Shown: positions 23,786-35,095 of the stretch, piece after piece
How positions within the stretch are numbered: the stretch's first letter is position 1
Layout of the letters: every line of letters starts with the position of its first letter
NCBI GenBank assembly: GCA_007922305.1
Contig: ML677334.1
Coordinates: 16,555,344 to 16,619,343, forward strand
Direction: 5' to 3'
DNA: 64,000 bases
Origin: Dermatemys mawii
Taxonomy: Eukaryota; Chordata; Testudines; Dermatemydidae
Translations under genes and position numbers: made by a program
Notes under the pieces: model-generated
What the model was told of the DNA's origin: nothing
The model's input: only the letters and a program-made list of their open reading frames with translations
Database searches by the model: none

Positions 23786-25595
23786 AATCACTTGCTGTAA
23801 ATTGGCTTAAATGGAGCTCTAGTGCTTTACATCAGCTGAGTGACTGTTCTTACATGTTTCTCTTAGCCCTGTTCAGTGGTGGTGTTGTAGTCTGGGGTTG
23901 TTTCTTAAACTGAACAGAGGGCACTAAGAAATTGCAAGACAGAGAATGGAGTATGGTTTAAAAACTTTACAGGTTTAAGAATCATAACGGGACAAATCTG
24001 ACACACTATTTCAAAATAGAAAGAGAAGTAGTGTTTTTAAGAGGCAGGCATTTGAAATACCTAGCACTGTGCTGTACTAAGGAATCAAACTGTAACCCAA
24101 TGAAGTCAGTGGATGTTTTTCCGCTTCCTTCCATTGGTTTTGAATCAGGCCCCAAAAGCTCAAAATTTCAGGCAAGGTGGCCAGTGCTGGCTGCCACTGA
24201 GGTGGTAGAGTTTTAAATGGGCCATGTCAGTAAATATAGATATTCGGAGAGAGCAGCAGCAGCTTCTAACTTTAGTCCCTATTTATAGCACTAGGCTAGA
24301 GGGTGACTGAAAAGGTCATTAACACTTACAGAAAATCTAATGTTCTGTTTAATTCCTGTCTTAAAAACAGTAAGACACATTCCTTGTGAAAACTCAATTT
24401 CCTGGAGTTTAGGAATATTATTGCCAGTTATTCTGTGCTGCTTTCCAGTTTTATATTCTTAGATTGTGCAATATATACTGGATTAAAAAAAATCAATGTG
24501 TTTTTCATTTGTGTCAAGATTTGGGGCAGAATTTTCACCTGTGATGAGAAAGGGGGAAAATGTGTCTCTAAGCCACCTTTCGACTCCCCTCATCCTGGGG
24601 ATGCCAAGGAGTGATGTGGCCTCTGGCCTAACTGAGAGCTCCCTGAAAGATTCTCTAAGTTGTATCTCCTGGAATGGCCACACAGGGACCGTTTCACAGC
24701 CTGCGGATAAGCCAGTGTGCTGTGCATGCTAGGCTGCTGTCTTTCCACTCCTCACTGTGCTCTGCCATCTGGATGGAATGGATGGTATCAGGCTATCTAT
24801 CCTATGTTTATATCACCCAAGGATTTCCTCATGTCAGAGAAATATTGGCTGCCCCTTTATGGCACCTATTCAGTGTTTTGTGCTTCCTGAGGATTGCGAG
24901 GCAGCTGGAACAGGGTCCAAAGATCTGGCCCTTGTATTTCAAGTGGGCAAGGCGTTGGTTCAATTATTTGTACAAGGGGCTGAACAAAACTGAAGTGTTC
25001 AAATTTTGCTGAAACTTCAAAGTGACCATAAAATTTAGTGGTTCAGACCATTTTCTTCTTTATTTAATCTCTTCTTTTTTCTGTTCAAGACCAAGAGCAG
25101 AAATATTAAAATAGCATTAGAGGAGCCTAAAGCAAGAAATACTGAACTGAAAACCACTTTGAAAAAGCCTATTTTGAAAAAAGTACAACCAAGACTCCTG
25201 ATTAAAGAGGGTCAGATAACCTGCAGAGATGATTTGGATACTTCTTTAACCTACAATGCAAAAGGCTTACTATGAAAGGGAAAATGGCTTAGAAATTTGT
25301 TAGACCCTACATGATATTATCATGGAACTTGAAGTCGTATACTGCGGGACTGTTTTCCTTTCCAGAGCTGGGCAATGTTTTTAGATAAATAGTTTATTTG
25401 ACCTGAAGCTATTCATGGATTTGACATAAAGTGGCCAAATATTTTCAGCCAAAAATTGTATATATATATCGCTCTGACACCACTGGTTTGTAATAGCCAT
25501 TACGTGCTTTGCATTATGTCAACAATCACCCTCTTACAGTCACATGCAGCAATGCTATTTACAGTGTTATACGATCATCACCCCTCTTTGCCAGA
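23786..25595. other. No firm gene; one open stretch noted
   Basis: Most of this is AT-rich. At 24480-25010 several overlapping frames exist without domains. At 25090-25275 a 61-codon lysine-rich plus frame follows a pyrimidine tract ending ttcaag and ends at tga; it is discussed as a finding and not called as a gene. Confidence 0.4.
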
Positions 25596-25599
25596 GAGA

Positions 25600-25856
25600 C
25601 TTGAGGGAAGAGCTTTTTCTACGCCGCAATCTTCCTTTACCATGGCCCTGCTGATATCTCTCCTATTCTTTTCTTGTGTCCTTTTTAAAACTACTTGCTT
25701 ATTAATGGTCTGATTGGCCATTTAATTTCCTAACCCCAGTCTGGCCTAATAATCAGGAACACATCTGACCAATAAGACTTTTTCCGGGGGAACCTAACTG
25801 GTACCAATAGTGACCAGAGTGCTGGCTCAAGCTGCATCACTCAGCTCTCTATCACA
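25600..25856 (-). repeat. Left LTR of the minus-strand retroelement (3' LTR)
   Basis: This repeat aligns with 27320-27548 over the segments cctaaccccagtctggccta, taatcag, gaccaataagac, gaccagag and ctatcaca. Divergence and indels are considerable, so the insertion is old. The left limit is estimated. Confidence 0.6.
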
Positions 25857-26857
25857 TACCTCCCCACCTTTCTAACGCAAGTGAGTTTCTTCTCCCTCAC
25901 TTTTCCTCTGTTACTGAAGGTTTTATTTATTTATGTCTCTCCTCCCCCTCAGGGTAGTCACCTTGGATCTTCTATAGGATCAGTCCATTCTACACCAGCA
26001 AAAGACACCTCCCCCGCTCCCCCCCGCATAGTTCTGTCTCCTCCCACAGGTCTTCACAGCAAGGGGTGGCCTATTGAGTTACTCTCTCTTCTTTCACCTT
26101 CTTTGTTTGGTGTCATGGTTTATTCTTGCCCTAGGTCTCTGTTTTGCCCAATCCACCAAAATATTCCAGGAATGCTCCTTCCTGACCTTCTAGAGGCCTA
26201 CCTTAACTAATTCTAGGGCCTCAATTTATGGTTTAACCTCCATGGACAAGCTTGAACACAACCCATTGATTCTGTATCTTTGTTTTCTTTCTTCTCCCAC
26301 TAAGTTTATTGGAGGGCTGTTCTGTCATCCCTCTCTATGACCTGAAATTTCATGTCTAGATTTCTCCAATTCCTCTGTTTGTTTCCTTTTTATCTTGCCC
26401 GGTGGGTTTTATTTCCACCAGCTGGGGGTAGTGTCTAGTCTTTTTCTTCCCTAATGGGAAGGGCTCCCAATCTGTGCCCAGCACCAGTGGGTGTGGTAAT
26501 CTATCCTCCTAATCCTAAACATTTCCACCTAAACTTGCTCTTGACTCTCAGGGGCACCACTGCCATACAGCAGAATATGTCCCCACATACATATTCAATT
26601 TTGACCCTTTCTCTGGGAAGTATCTAGTGGGGCATAGCTAGATCTTGCCTGATTAATGATCAGGCTGAACCTGAGTCCACTACACTCTCTTGGTACCTTC
26701 TCTCTCTCATTGCTTCTTTCTTTCTTCTATGCCTGGGGATGTCAGCCCAACCACAAAACTTTACAAAACCACAGTCCATGAATGGAAAGTCTCTTTTTAT
26801 ATGTCCCTCACATTCACACCGAAAACACACTATGGTTAGAGCTCCTACCTCAGATCC

Positions 26858-27110
26858 TCAGGGCTTCACACTCTTCTTGTTGATGCCCTTTCCAGTTGTA
26901 GGCTCTCCAGTCCTTCTCCCAAGATCTGGTCTCTTAAACCTCTGACTCACCCTAGGAATGACTGTGTCTACATTTTCCTTGGTCGATTTAACTGCGGTGT
27001 CCAGATTAATTGTCTGATGCCACCTAACCCATACTTGGGTATTGCCAGGGAGACACTGAATAAATTGTTCCAGAATCACAGAGTCAATAAACTCCCCCAG
27101 AGTTTGGGTA
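26858..27110 (-). pseudogene. gag fragment with SCAN-like fold
   Basis: The minus frame contains QTLGEFIDSVILEQFIQCLP, followed by GNTQVWVRWHQ and LDTAVKSTKENVD. The pattern I-x-LEQF-x(4)-LP-x(3)-Q-x-WV-x(9)-AV is the core of SCAN domains and of the capsid of Gmr1-like Ty3/Gypsy elements, from which vertebrate SCAN domains are thought to derive. A stop lies upstream near 27120, so the rest of gag is lost or frameshifted. A host SCAN zinc-finger gene is less likely because LTR-like repeats flank the frame. Confidence 0.65.
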
Positions 27111-27319
27111 TTTGGTCTTTAACCAGTGAGTGGCCCAGTCTGTTAATTTCTATGCAAACTTATGGGCCATACTCCCCCCAGTCTTTCTTGCCACTCTACA
27201 TTTCTGGCAGCATTTTTCTGAGGACAGGCCTCCAGCATGACTGCCTTAACCACATCATCGTCTCATACTTGCTTGTCACTTAGGTGGCCTATATGGCTCT
27301 AACCTTTCCCAGTTAATCA

Positions 27320-27548
27320 GAGTGCTAGCTGTAGGGCCTAAGTTTCCTTGTCTCAAGCTGCACCCATTGCTACTCCTTCAAAAGTGACCAAGAAAATGTT
27401 AATGGGCTAATTAGATCATTAATTTCCTAACCTCAGTCTGGCCTACTAATCAGACACTGATAAGGTACCCAGACCAATTAGACCTAAGGTAATACGTGCT
27501 AGTACTGACCAGAGCTGTCTGAAGTGCCATCTGTCAACACTCTGTCAC
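27320..27548 (-). repeat. Right LTR of the minus-strand retroelement (5' LTR)
   Basis: Partner of 25600-25856. On minus it starts tgtgacagagtgttgacag, a usual LTR start. The left limit is an estimate. Confidence 0.6.
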
Positions 27549-27599
27549 AGGACTTTATTCACAAAAAGGTGGGAGAAGTAGTAAAAGGTGTTAGTGCTC

Positions 27600-27880
27600 A
27601 CTTAAAATTTTTGGACTAATGATTAGTGCACTCACCCAGAATGGAAGATACCTGGTTTTAATTCCTCCCACCTGACTAAATTAGGAGAAAGGATTTGATC
27701 TCCCAGCTTGCAGGAGCATTCTCTAACCACTGGGATATGGGGTATTTAGGGGCAGGTTTCTCTCTTTCTCTTGGTGAAACTATTCCAGTTAAATATGAAT
27801 TGGAGCAGGGATTTGGACTTGGGTGTCATATTTCTCAGGTGAATGCCTTAATCACTGGCTAAATATTATAAGGCTGGCAC
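27600..27880. repeat. tRNA-like SINE pieces in inverted arrangement
   Basis: The plus segment 27605-27662 has an A-box-like gattagtgcactcaccc and a B-box-like ggttttaattcc. The next part is an inverted version (on minus cagtggttagagaatgctcc, then gggagatcaaatcc), and a third minus-oriented version lies at 27795-27865 (cagtgattaaggcattcacc, caagtccaaatcc). This resembles a tRNA-derived repeat common in turtles. It is not an intact tRNA gene because the cloverleaf is not preserved. Confidence 0.5.
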
Positions 27881-28195
27881 CACCTTCTCTGGTCATTGTG
27901 TGAATCTAACCTTTTTTAAAATGCTTGGAAAAAAAAGTTTAGGTCAACTTCTAAAGAATGTTTTCACTTTGCTGATTTTTTTTTTTAATTTTCTTATTTG
28001 GTTCAACCCAAAGTGTGTTTTTTTTTAACCAAAAGATCAGTTACTTACCCAGCAATAATCCCCTGCCTCCATCCACTTTTTCCGGCTTCTTTAGGTTAAG
28101 TGATTTGATTCCTTTTCTAACCACCAGTTTTGAGAAACAGCCTCTTAGAATTGGTATGCTAATGTACAACTTTTGCTTTTTTCTGTTTTTTTTTT
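27881..28195. other. AT-rich spacer with long T runs
   Basis: Homopolymer T tracts occur at about 27979-27987, 28018-28026 and 28183-28200. No gene is seen. Confidence 0.5.
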
Positions 28196-28376
28196 TTTTT
28201 TGCTTTCTGTGTATATAAATACATCTTACTTCTGTTCCATTCTGTTCATCCGATGAAGTGGGCTATAGCCCATGAAAGCTTATGCTGAAATAAACTGGTT
28301 AGTCTCTAAGGTGCCACAAGTCTTCATTGTCTTATTTATGGATATAGACTAACACGGCTGCTAATCTTTAACCTCA
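28196..28376 (+). mobile_element. Penelope-like terminal repeat (PLTR) fragment
   Basis: The segment carries a TATA-like gtatataaat, then the hairpin tgggctatagccca followed by gaaagcttatgct, the ttagtctctaaggtgccac block and the terminal tail atagactaacacggctgct. This order matches the 1278-1427 copy and the ends of the element at 43830-46847, with different diagnostic bases, so it belongs to a related subfamily. It is in plus orientation and non-coding. Confidence 0.85.
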
Positions 28377-29190
28377 GATTGGGAACTGCTAACTTTCTTC
28401 ATCTACCCAATAAGAAATTTATAAAGGGGAAGAATTTTTGAACCTATCCAATACCCCCACAGAAAACATGCATACATAGCTGATTTTGTAATTCCAATCT
28501 ATTTACTCTACATATAAGTAAAGGGGAAAAATAAAAGGCTTGTTTCCGCATACACTACAGCTACACAATGCCTTCTTGAAATGGGCAAGTTGTACATTCA
28601 GGCAACAAAAAATGATATTACAAGATTAAAGCTAAGTTGGGTTTGTTTGAGAAATTCTGATTAAATGGTGTTCCACTAAACTGTTTTGTCTAACCATGTA
28701 ATCAAATACACTATATACAGTCTGTTGCTAGCAGCTTGCAAGTACGATTAAAAAATATATAATAAAATATGCAAGTACAAATTCAGGCACTTTACCTGAA
28801 AAATACAAAAGCGTAAAAGCCAAATCTGATCAAATATACACTTAAATGCAATGTGCTGCAGACACTACAGTACATTATGTTAACGCAGCAGCCTGCATCA
28901 GAGTCAGGACAAGTAGAAAAGGTTTTGTAAAACCTGGCAATTTATGCAATGTGTGTTCAGCCAGTTGTGTAAAGGGTAATTTTCTCACAAAGGATCCAAC
29001 AGCTAGTATTATAGGCATCCCACCTATGAGTGTTGATACACTGTATTCTGGTGTGTCAAGTCTCTTAAATTAAGCACAGACCTTTTTTTAAGCATAAAAC
29101 AACAATTTTTTCAGCATGTGTGGTTCAGATCCAAAGCACATAGCCTCATCGTTGAACAGGCAAGAAAGAGCAACACTGCAATCTCATCTG
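28377..29190. other. No gene seen
   Basis: AT-rich DNA. A plus frame at 28846-29073 shows two Cys-X2-Cys-like pairs but has no family match and no splice context. Confidence 0.45.
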
Positions 29191-29194
29191 ATCA

Positions 29195-29470
29195 TGATGA
29201 AGCCGAGAGGATTTTACCTAGTACTTCCTGCATGAGGACCAATAGCTGATTGAACTGGAGGATATCTATTAAATAGACATCCAGTCTTGATTTAAGAACT
29301 CCAAGAGATGGAGAATTTACCATAAGCCACAGTAAGCAGTCCCAGTGGTTGGATATCCTCACTGTTAAAAGATTGTCTTCTTTGCCGTTCAAATATTTCT
29401 GACTTTAACATCCAGTCACTGGATCTTGTAACATAGGTCAGCTAAATCAGAGAGCCCTCAAGTATCAGAT
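29195..29470 (-). mobile_element. Older CR1-related LINE 3' fragment
   Basis: The plus text ccaagagatggagaatttacc, cccagtggttggatatcctc, actgttaaaagattg and catccagtcactggatcttg is the reverse complement of the 3' part of older CR1 families (SPSLGVLKSRLD-like and NHWD-like translations on minus). The terminal repeats are not preserved. It is clearly more diverged than the copy at 3824-4283. Confidence 0.7.
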
Positions 29471-31399
29471 ATTATCTCCTTGTGGGTAGGTACTTACGGA
29501 TTTTTATTACAGGTCACATTGGTGCTTAAATGGGAGCTTTTAGAAGAAAAAAATCCAGGCTCCTACCAGAAGCAATGTTTGTGATTAAATTAGTAATGCT
29601 CTTCCCTCTGTGTCGGTACTCAAACGGTGTTTCAGTATGGTGTTAGTAGGCACTGTGCTGCTGGAGGAGCCATTTTTAAGAAAGAGGGAATCATTTTGGT
29701 TTATTAAAGATTTCATGGGACTTCTGGTGTTTGACAAATTCTGCATAGCAGGACTTCAAAATAATTGGACTTGAGTAGCAATGAGTCAAGGAGATTGTGT
29801 CTGAATCTGGATGTTCATTGGGTTTGGACAAGGGGCCTCATATAAACATGGATTGAGACCAAGGTTTTGGTTCAGGTTTGATGGCATTGAATGTTTGTGA
29901 GATGTGTTTGCAAGATTTTCACCATCCTGGAAAGATGCAAATGCCATACGAGCCACTGTTTTTCAGAGTTTTTCGTCATCAGAAAATTTAAGTCACTCCC
30001 ATAGCATTTTATTTTTGGATCTGTATCTTAGTGGTTTTGAGATCTTAATGCAAATGGCCCTGAACTTCAAGCAGATTTGGATTTGATGAATTCATTTAAA
30101 CATGTATGAAGCATCTCCTCTAAGCTTCGAGGGGCTATATTTGAGGTTTCAGTTTTGGCCCCAATGATTTCAGTAACTTTTACAGGATAGAAAACAGCTG
30201 TGAAATCCACACTGCACAGTTACCATTTCTCTCTGATGGGAGGATTCAAAATAGTGCTTTCATTATGAGGAGTCATATAAACCTCCTCAAAAATTGTGTA
30301 GTCCTGACAACAATATCATTGTCTCCCTCCTGATTATGAGAGTGCTCCTTTTTAATTTTTTCTTGGCCATAAATGTCTGCATCAAATCTGGAATGAGTTT
30401 GGATGAGATTTTAAATTTGCCAGTCTAGACATGAAAGATTTGAAGTAGCTGGGTGTTCCGTTGTTCAAAATATCGCATTAGGATTGTAAGTGGAGTCAAA
30501 ACAGCTCCTTTATTATGTGCATTATAATCCTACAAAACTGGAAATTCAGCTGTGGGGGAAATTATAAGGGTTTATGCAGACTGCAAGCTAGGTTTGTAGT
30601 GGAGTTAGTCAAAAAAGTTCAGACAAAACAATTTTCAGAATTTACAGATTCATCAAAATCAAAACATTGCATGGAGATAATTCAGTTTCAGTCAAGTTTT
30701 TCTGGAAACCAGGCAGGACTTTGTCAGAAATCTGCCTGGTTTCTTGTCAGCTTGCCTGCCTGGCCCCTCAACAGCATGGTTGGTGGCTCTGTGACAGCAA
30801 TCCAGGTGGGCTGCCATGGGGCTGGGGACTGAAGGGCTTCCAGCAGCCACAATTCCAGACAAACAGTTGGATTGCCCCAGAGCTCAGGGGCCCAGGGCTT
30901 TGAGAATCTGTAACTATAGGGCAGTTCTAGCCAAAGTTCTTTTCTGAAGATTTCACCACTTAGGTACTGTCCCCCAGAATTGTCAGTATGACCATACCAG
31001 TTTATCCTTGGCTTCTCCCCCTTGCCTCCCCACACCAGCTACTCACACATATCCCCTGCACAGAGTGTAAAAGCTGGAGAAAGGGGATTTATGCTGCACA
31101 CTGTCATTAAGACACACTGAAAAATGAATGTGCTGCACAGAGCAACTCTTTCCCACCCAGTTAACCAATCCTTCCTCCTCTTCCAGGTAGAGTTCTGGTC
31201 ACATGGGTGCCATAGAAAGGTTTCAGGCAACTACATGACTGGTGTGGGAGAGAGAATGACATTCCATAGCTTCAATTCATCTGCTCCAACCTTTTCTGTG
31301 GGGTTTCAGCTCCTTTGCTCCAGTCTACCATGCTCAGCAGAAGGGAACATATGCACCATAGATTATTAGTATCTAACACTGTAAACACCATGGTTCAGA
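29471..31399. other. No gene seen
   Basis: 29471-30690 is AT-rich. 30690-31050 is GC-richer, with short overlapping frames on both strands, possibly an unclassified repeat. No domain or border is recognised. Confidence 0.4.
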
Positions 31400-31480
31400 T
31401 TCTGATCTCAGTTCCACTGGTGTGGATTTAGAGTAACTCCATGGATATCCAGATTAATACCAGTGGAACTGAGATCAGAA
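31400..31480. repeat. Hairpin MITE, 22-bp perfect arms
   Basis: The arms 31400-31421 (ttctgatctcagttccactg plus gt) and 31459-31480 are perfect inverted repeats separated by 37 bp. The central part keeps decayed wording of a gagtaactccat palindrome. This is a short non-coding foldback element, a family I recall as widespread in sauropsids. Confidence 0.85.
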
Positions 31481-32200
31481 ACTTGCCTTACATATATGGA
31501 GAACAGATACTTTTCATAATGCTCTAGGTGGTTTTTGTTGTTTTTTTTCACTTACAGAAACACATGGCCACAGTCATTTTTATAGGATGTAATTGAGTGG
31601 GAGATTCAGCAAGAAACAGTTTAAATAATTTAATCCTGGCAAGGAACTGTATTTAAATTCTGTTTATTGACATTACAACAGGGCAGATAATGGACAGCCA
31701 TATTGTTTCCTATGGATTATGCATCTCTCATGTTCTCTAGAGAAAATCCCATCAGGATTTCACTGTGTAAGTATGGCTTTCAAAGCTTTTAACTACTTTG
31801 TTTCCTGGGGAATTGAGAAATTTACCTCTTGCTTTCCAGTTGAGAACCTGTGGCTTTACTAGTGTATTCTCACTATGCTGCAGGTGCCTTGTAGAATAGG
31901 GATTTTAAAGCCAAAACATTTAAATGCTTGAATTTAATTCCAAATACATCAAAATAGACAAAAGAGTAGATATACAAACTCAGTGTTCAATTAGGAGAAA
32001 GGTAATTTCCCACACTTCCCCTCAATTGAATTGTATGAGTTTTGTAATGTTAGTGCTGTTTATGTCATATGGCTTTGAACCATTCCTGTCATACTCCCTT
32101 GCATTTTTGGTCATACATAAAAGGTACATAAAACTATAATCTGTTTACATTCTGATGCATGTAAAACTATGTTTCCCATAATGCCTTGTACTGAACTGGA
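31481..32200. other. No gene seen
   Basis: AT-rich DNA; nothing recognised. Confidence 0.5.
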
Positions 32201-32270
32201 GATGAAATCTTGGCCTCACTGAAGTCAATGGGAGCTTTGCCATTGACTTCAATGAAGCCAAGATTTCACC
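32201..32270. repeat. Hairpin MITE, 31-bp arms
   Basis: The arms 32201-32231 and 32240-32270 pair at 28 of 31 positions around an 8-base loop. Key text is gaaatcttggcctcactg and gaagtcaatgg. Decayed relatives lie at 23697-23785, 38415-38495 and 53575-53690. Non-coding. Confidence 0.88.
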
Positions 32271-32439
32271 CCGATCATAGTCAATGGTTAGGAAAATACT
32301 TATGAATGAGCAGAACAAGTCAAATATCAGGCAGATAGAACAAGTGAGCATTAGGCATGGACACACACAGGTCCTGGTGGGTCAATCTAGCTCCGGAAGC
32401 CCCTCTTCACAACTTTATCTTCATTCTGAAAGAGGCAGT

Positions 32440-32545
32440 GTGGTCCTGAAGATAAGGAGGAAGGCTAGAAGAGGGGCTTGAATTCTGTTCCTGCATCAGT
32501 CACTGACTTTCTGTGTGTCCATAGGCAAGTCACCACCACTTTTTA
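32440..32545 (+). repeat. MIR/CORE-SINE fragment
   Basis: The text gcttgaattctgttcctgc, tcagtcactgactttctgtg and gcaagtcacca matches the central core of amniote MIR/CORE-SINEs (bad-copy version of gacctggcaagtcac-type wording). The tail is missing. Confidence 0.65.
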
Positions 32546-35095
32546 TTAAACAACTGAAAATATAAACTCTTAATGGGTATTCCACAATCATATAAGCTCA
32601 GTTTACAAGTTATTATTTTTTAACTGTTTACCCATTCTACTTGTGCATGCAGATGCTCAGATGAGAAGAATTTTGTAGTAGAGAAAATAACTAAATTTTG
32701 TTTAAAGGAAAGATATCTAGGTCAGTGATATCCTATTGTACTCCTGCACATACTCGAGCCAGTTTCCAGTCTCCTGCTTGCAGAGTTCCATTCTTTCTGA
32801 GTATAGGGTAGCTGAGGGAGTTGTCCCTGAATAAGGTGTGTTTCATAATTTAAAGTGCTGAAAATCACTGGTGAAGTACAATAATAGCATTATTATTGGT
32901 CATGTCCGCATTGCATGAGTATACATGTAGCCCTAACTAACCTGCCAAAACCCTGTCCCAGAATTCACTGGGCTCAATGTAAAACCTGAGACAGCTGTGA
33001 GGATGGTCTCCTCTGATTTTTCTACAGTTCTGGTTAGGAACTTCAAAAGGCATGCCAGCATATTACATGGAGATCATCCCATTCTCTTTCTTTTCCTCAT
33101 GAAAGCTGGGTGGGAGAAGAATCTTACTCTTTGTTGCATGAGTAGAACCTGGTTGCTCCTCCTTGGTTAGGAGTTTTTGTGCCCAGAGATTTATCTCTAC
33201 TAATTCATGGCATATTCTATTTTAGTCCGGTACAGACTTTAACACTCGGTGAGATCTTACCTAAGCCACACAATAGTAGGGCTCACTCCTTCACCTTTAA
33301 ATCTTGGAGAACTTGAGACCAGACCTGACCCCTTTGTGAGCAGCCTTGGGGGATATTCTGTCCTTTGGTAATCAGTTGGCTCTCCTTGATCTAGTATATA
33401 TTGTTTTCACATGATTCAAAAGAAATATGATTTGTTATAAAGTAGCACATTATATCTGAACTGTATAAAGAACAAATTTTCAGGTTCAAATGTATCCCCA
33501 AAAGTTGTGTATAGCTCCCAGAATAGACGTTTGTAATACAAGGATTTAGTGCTTTTTTTTTCAAATCAAGGAGCCACTTTTCTCAGAATAAAATCTGTAT
33601 TATATACAGTACATATAACAGTGAAAATTTTCATTTTGTCATTAAAAAGAGAATCCTGCAGAGAATTATTAAAAGGGGAGTTGCATCATATTGTCATGAA
33701 AACTTCTATGCTGATTTTTCCATGACAAGAAGTATTTTAAATTGTGCTACATTAATAAAAGATTAGCTAACTATGCCAATTATCTCTTCAGTGTAAGATT
33801 TTGCCAGATTCAGTAGTACTGGGAAGTTGGGAACTATTTTAACAATTTGTTCCACTTTAATCATCTTTATACAAGACAAAAATTAACAAAGAACCCCAAG
33901 TTTGATTAAAAATAGCAGCTTTCTCTTTTTAATTTGCACCATATTATTTTTGCTTCAGATATTATTAGAATAATTATCAAAAGTTATGGGCTTGATTACT
34001 CCATGAGTTCCATTGTCCTCACTGGGACTCCTTGATAAGAACCTGGTTCAGTGCCCACTGAAGTAAACTGGAATCTTACCGTGGGCTTTAATAGGAGCTG
34101 GATTAGCTCTGTGGTAGAACTCGGTGATCAAAAATGTTAGAGGCTGCCCTGGTGTGTGTGTGTAATTCAGTAGTGTGATATTCTTTACACAAAAGGATTA
34201 TATTTCAATGGAAATGAATCGTTGTATTTTTTCTTGACCTAATTTGTTTACTTCTATGAAGTTGACAATGATCTAGATGCCAGAAGCAATTTATATATCT
34301 AGCCTGATCTAATCAAGTTGGTATGAACTATTGATTTTGGTGAGGGAGGACACTAACAATCCTGGCTTGATTTGAGTGCATACTTCTGAATCAAATCCCA
34401 TGGTAAGAATGTCAAATGCTCATACTGAAGCTTAAAAACTGCTGCAATCAAAGCTTCTTGGAAGACATTAAGTGAAAAGAAAATAAAGGAAAGAAACCAT
34501 ATTAAGCATAATACATTCTTGCATACTTTTCAGCTACATAGAATAGGGAAAAATGTTCCTGTCTTGTTAAATTAACAGCTGTTATATATTTTATAACAAT
34601 CTACCTATTATACAAATAGACATACATTTGACACCAATAAAAATGTGAAAATTAAGGATCTATTATTTCCAGCACACTTACTCATTCTTAAGTGAGGGAA
34701 TATCATTAGAATTGTTAGACTCTTTAAAAAAGGAAGAAATTGTAAAACGTAGACTGAGATTTCCAAATCTATATAGGGTATTTGGATAACCAGTTACAAT
34801 GAATTTCCTTTGACAACTGAGTGTCTAAATCCTATAGATGGCTTTGAAAAACCCACCCATACACATGCACACTTCCAGAAGCATCAAAGCCCGAATCATA
34901 TAATCACTTATGCATGTGCTTAATCTTAAGCATGTGCATAGGTCCCAATGACTTCAATGGAACAACTTATCTGCTTAAAATGAAGCACATATGTAAATAT
35001 TTGCATCATTTAAACCTAATATTAGGACTTGATCTAGCTCCAACAAAGTCAGTTGGAGTCTTTCCACTGGCTTCAGTGGATGCTGGGTAGACAGC
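32546..35095. other. No gene; scattered MITE debris
   Basis: Mostly AT-rich unique sequence. Decayed palindromic-repeat pieces appear at about 33990-34110 (ggcttgattactccatgag; gtgggctttaataggagc), 34765-34860 and 34890-35095 (tgcttaatcttaagcatgtg; ggacttgatctagctcc). None is complete. Confidence 0.45.

Larger units (their letters stand above)
25600..27548 (-). mobile_element. LTR retrotransposon relic with SCAN-like gag segment
   Basis: Two direct repeats about 1.7 kb apart share tttcctaaccccagtctggcc-like text (around 25724 and 27426), the taatcag block and the gaccagag block, and each ends in a TGTGA-type terminus on minus (complement of ctctatcaca near 25856 and of ctctgtcaca near 27548). 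They are taken as the 3' and 5' LTRs of a minus-strand element. Between them a minus frame encodes a SCAN-like segment of gag. No pol motifs are visible, so most of the internal region was deleted. The left borders of both LTRs are approximate. Confidence 0.68.

Noticed and set aside
27605..27665. Possible tRNA gene
   Set aside because: A- and B-box-like pieces are present but the cloverleaf stems do not form, and the unit recurs in inverted form; better read as a SINE.
28846..29073. Frame with Cys-X2-Cys pairs, possible zinc finger
   Set aside because: Spacing fits no known finger and there is no His/Cys partner set.
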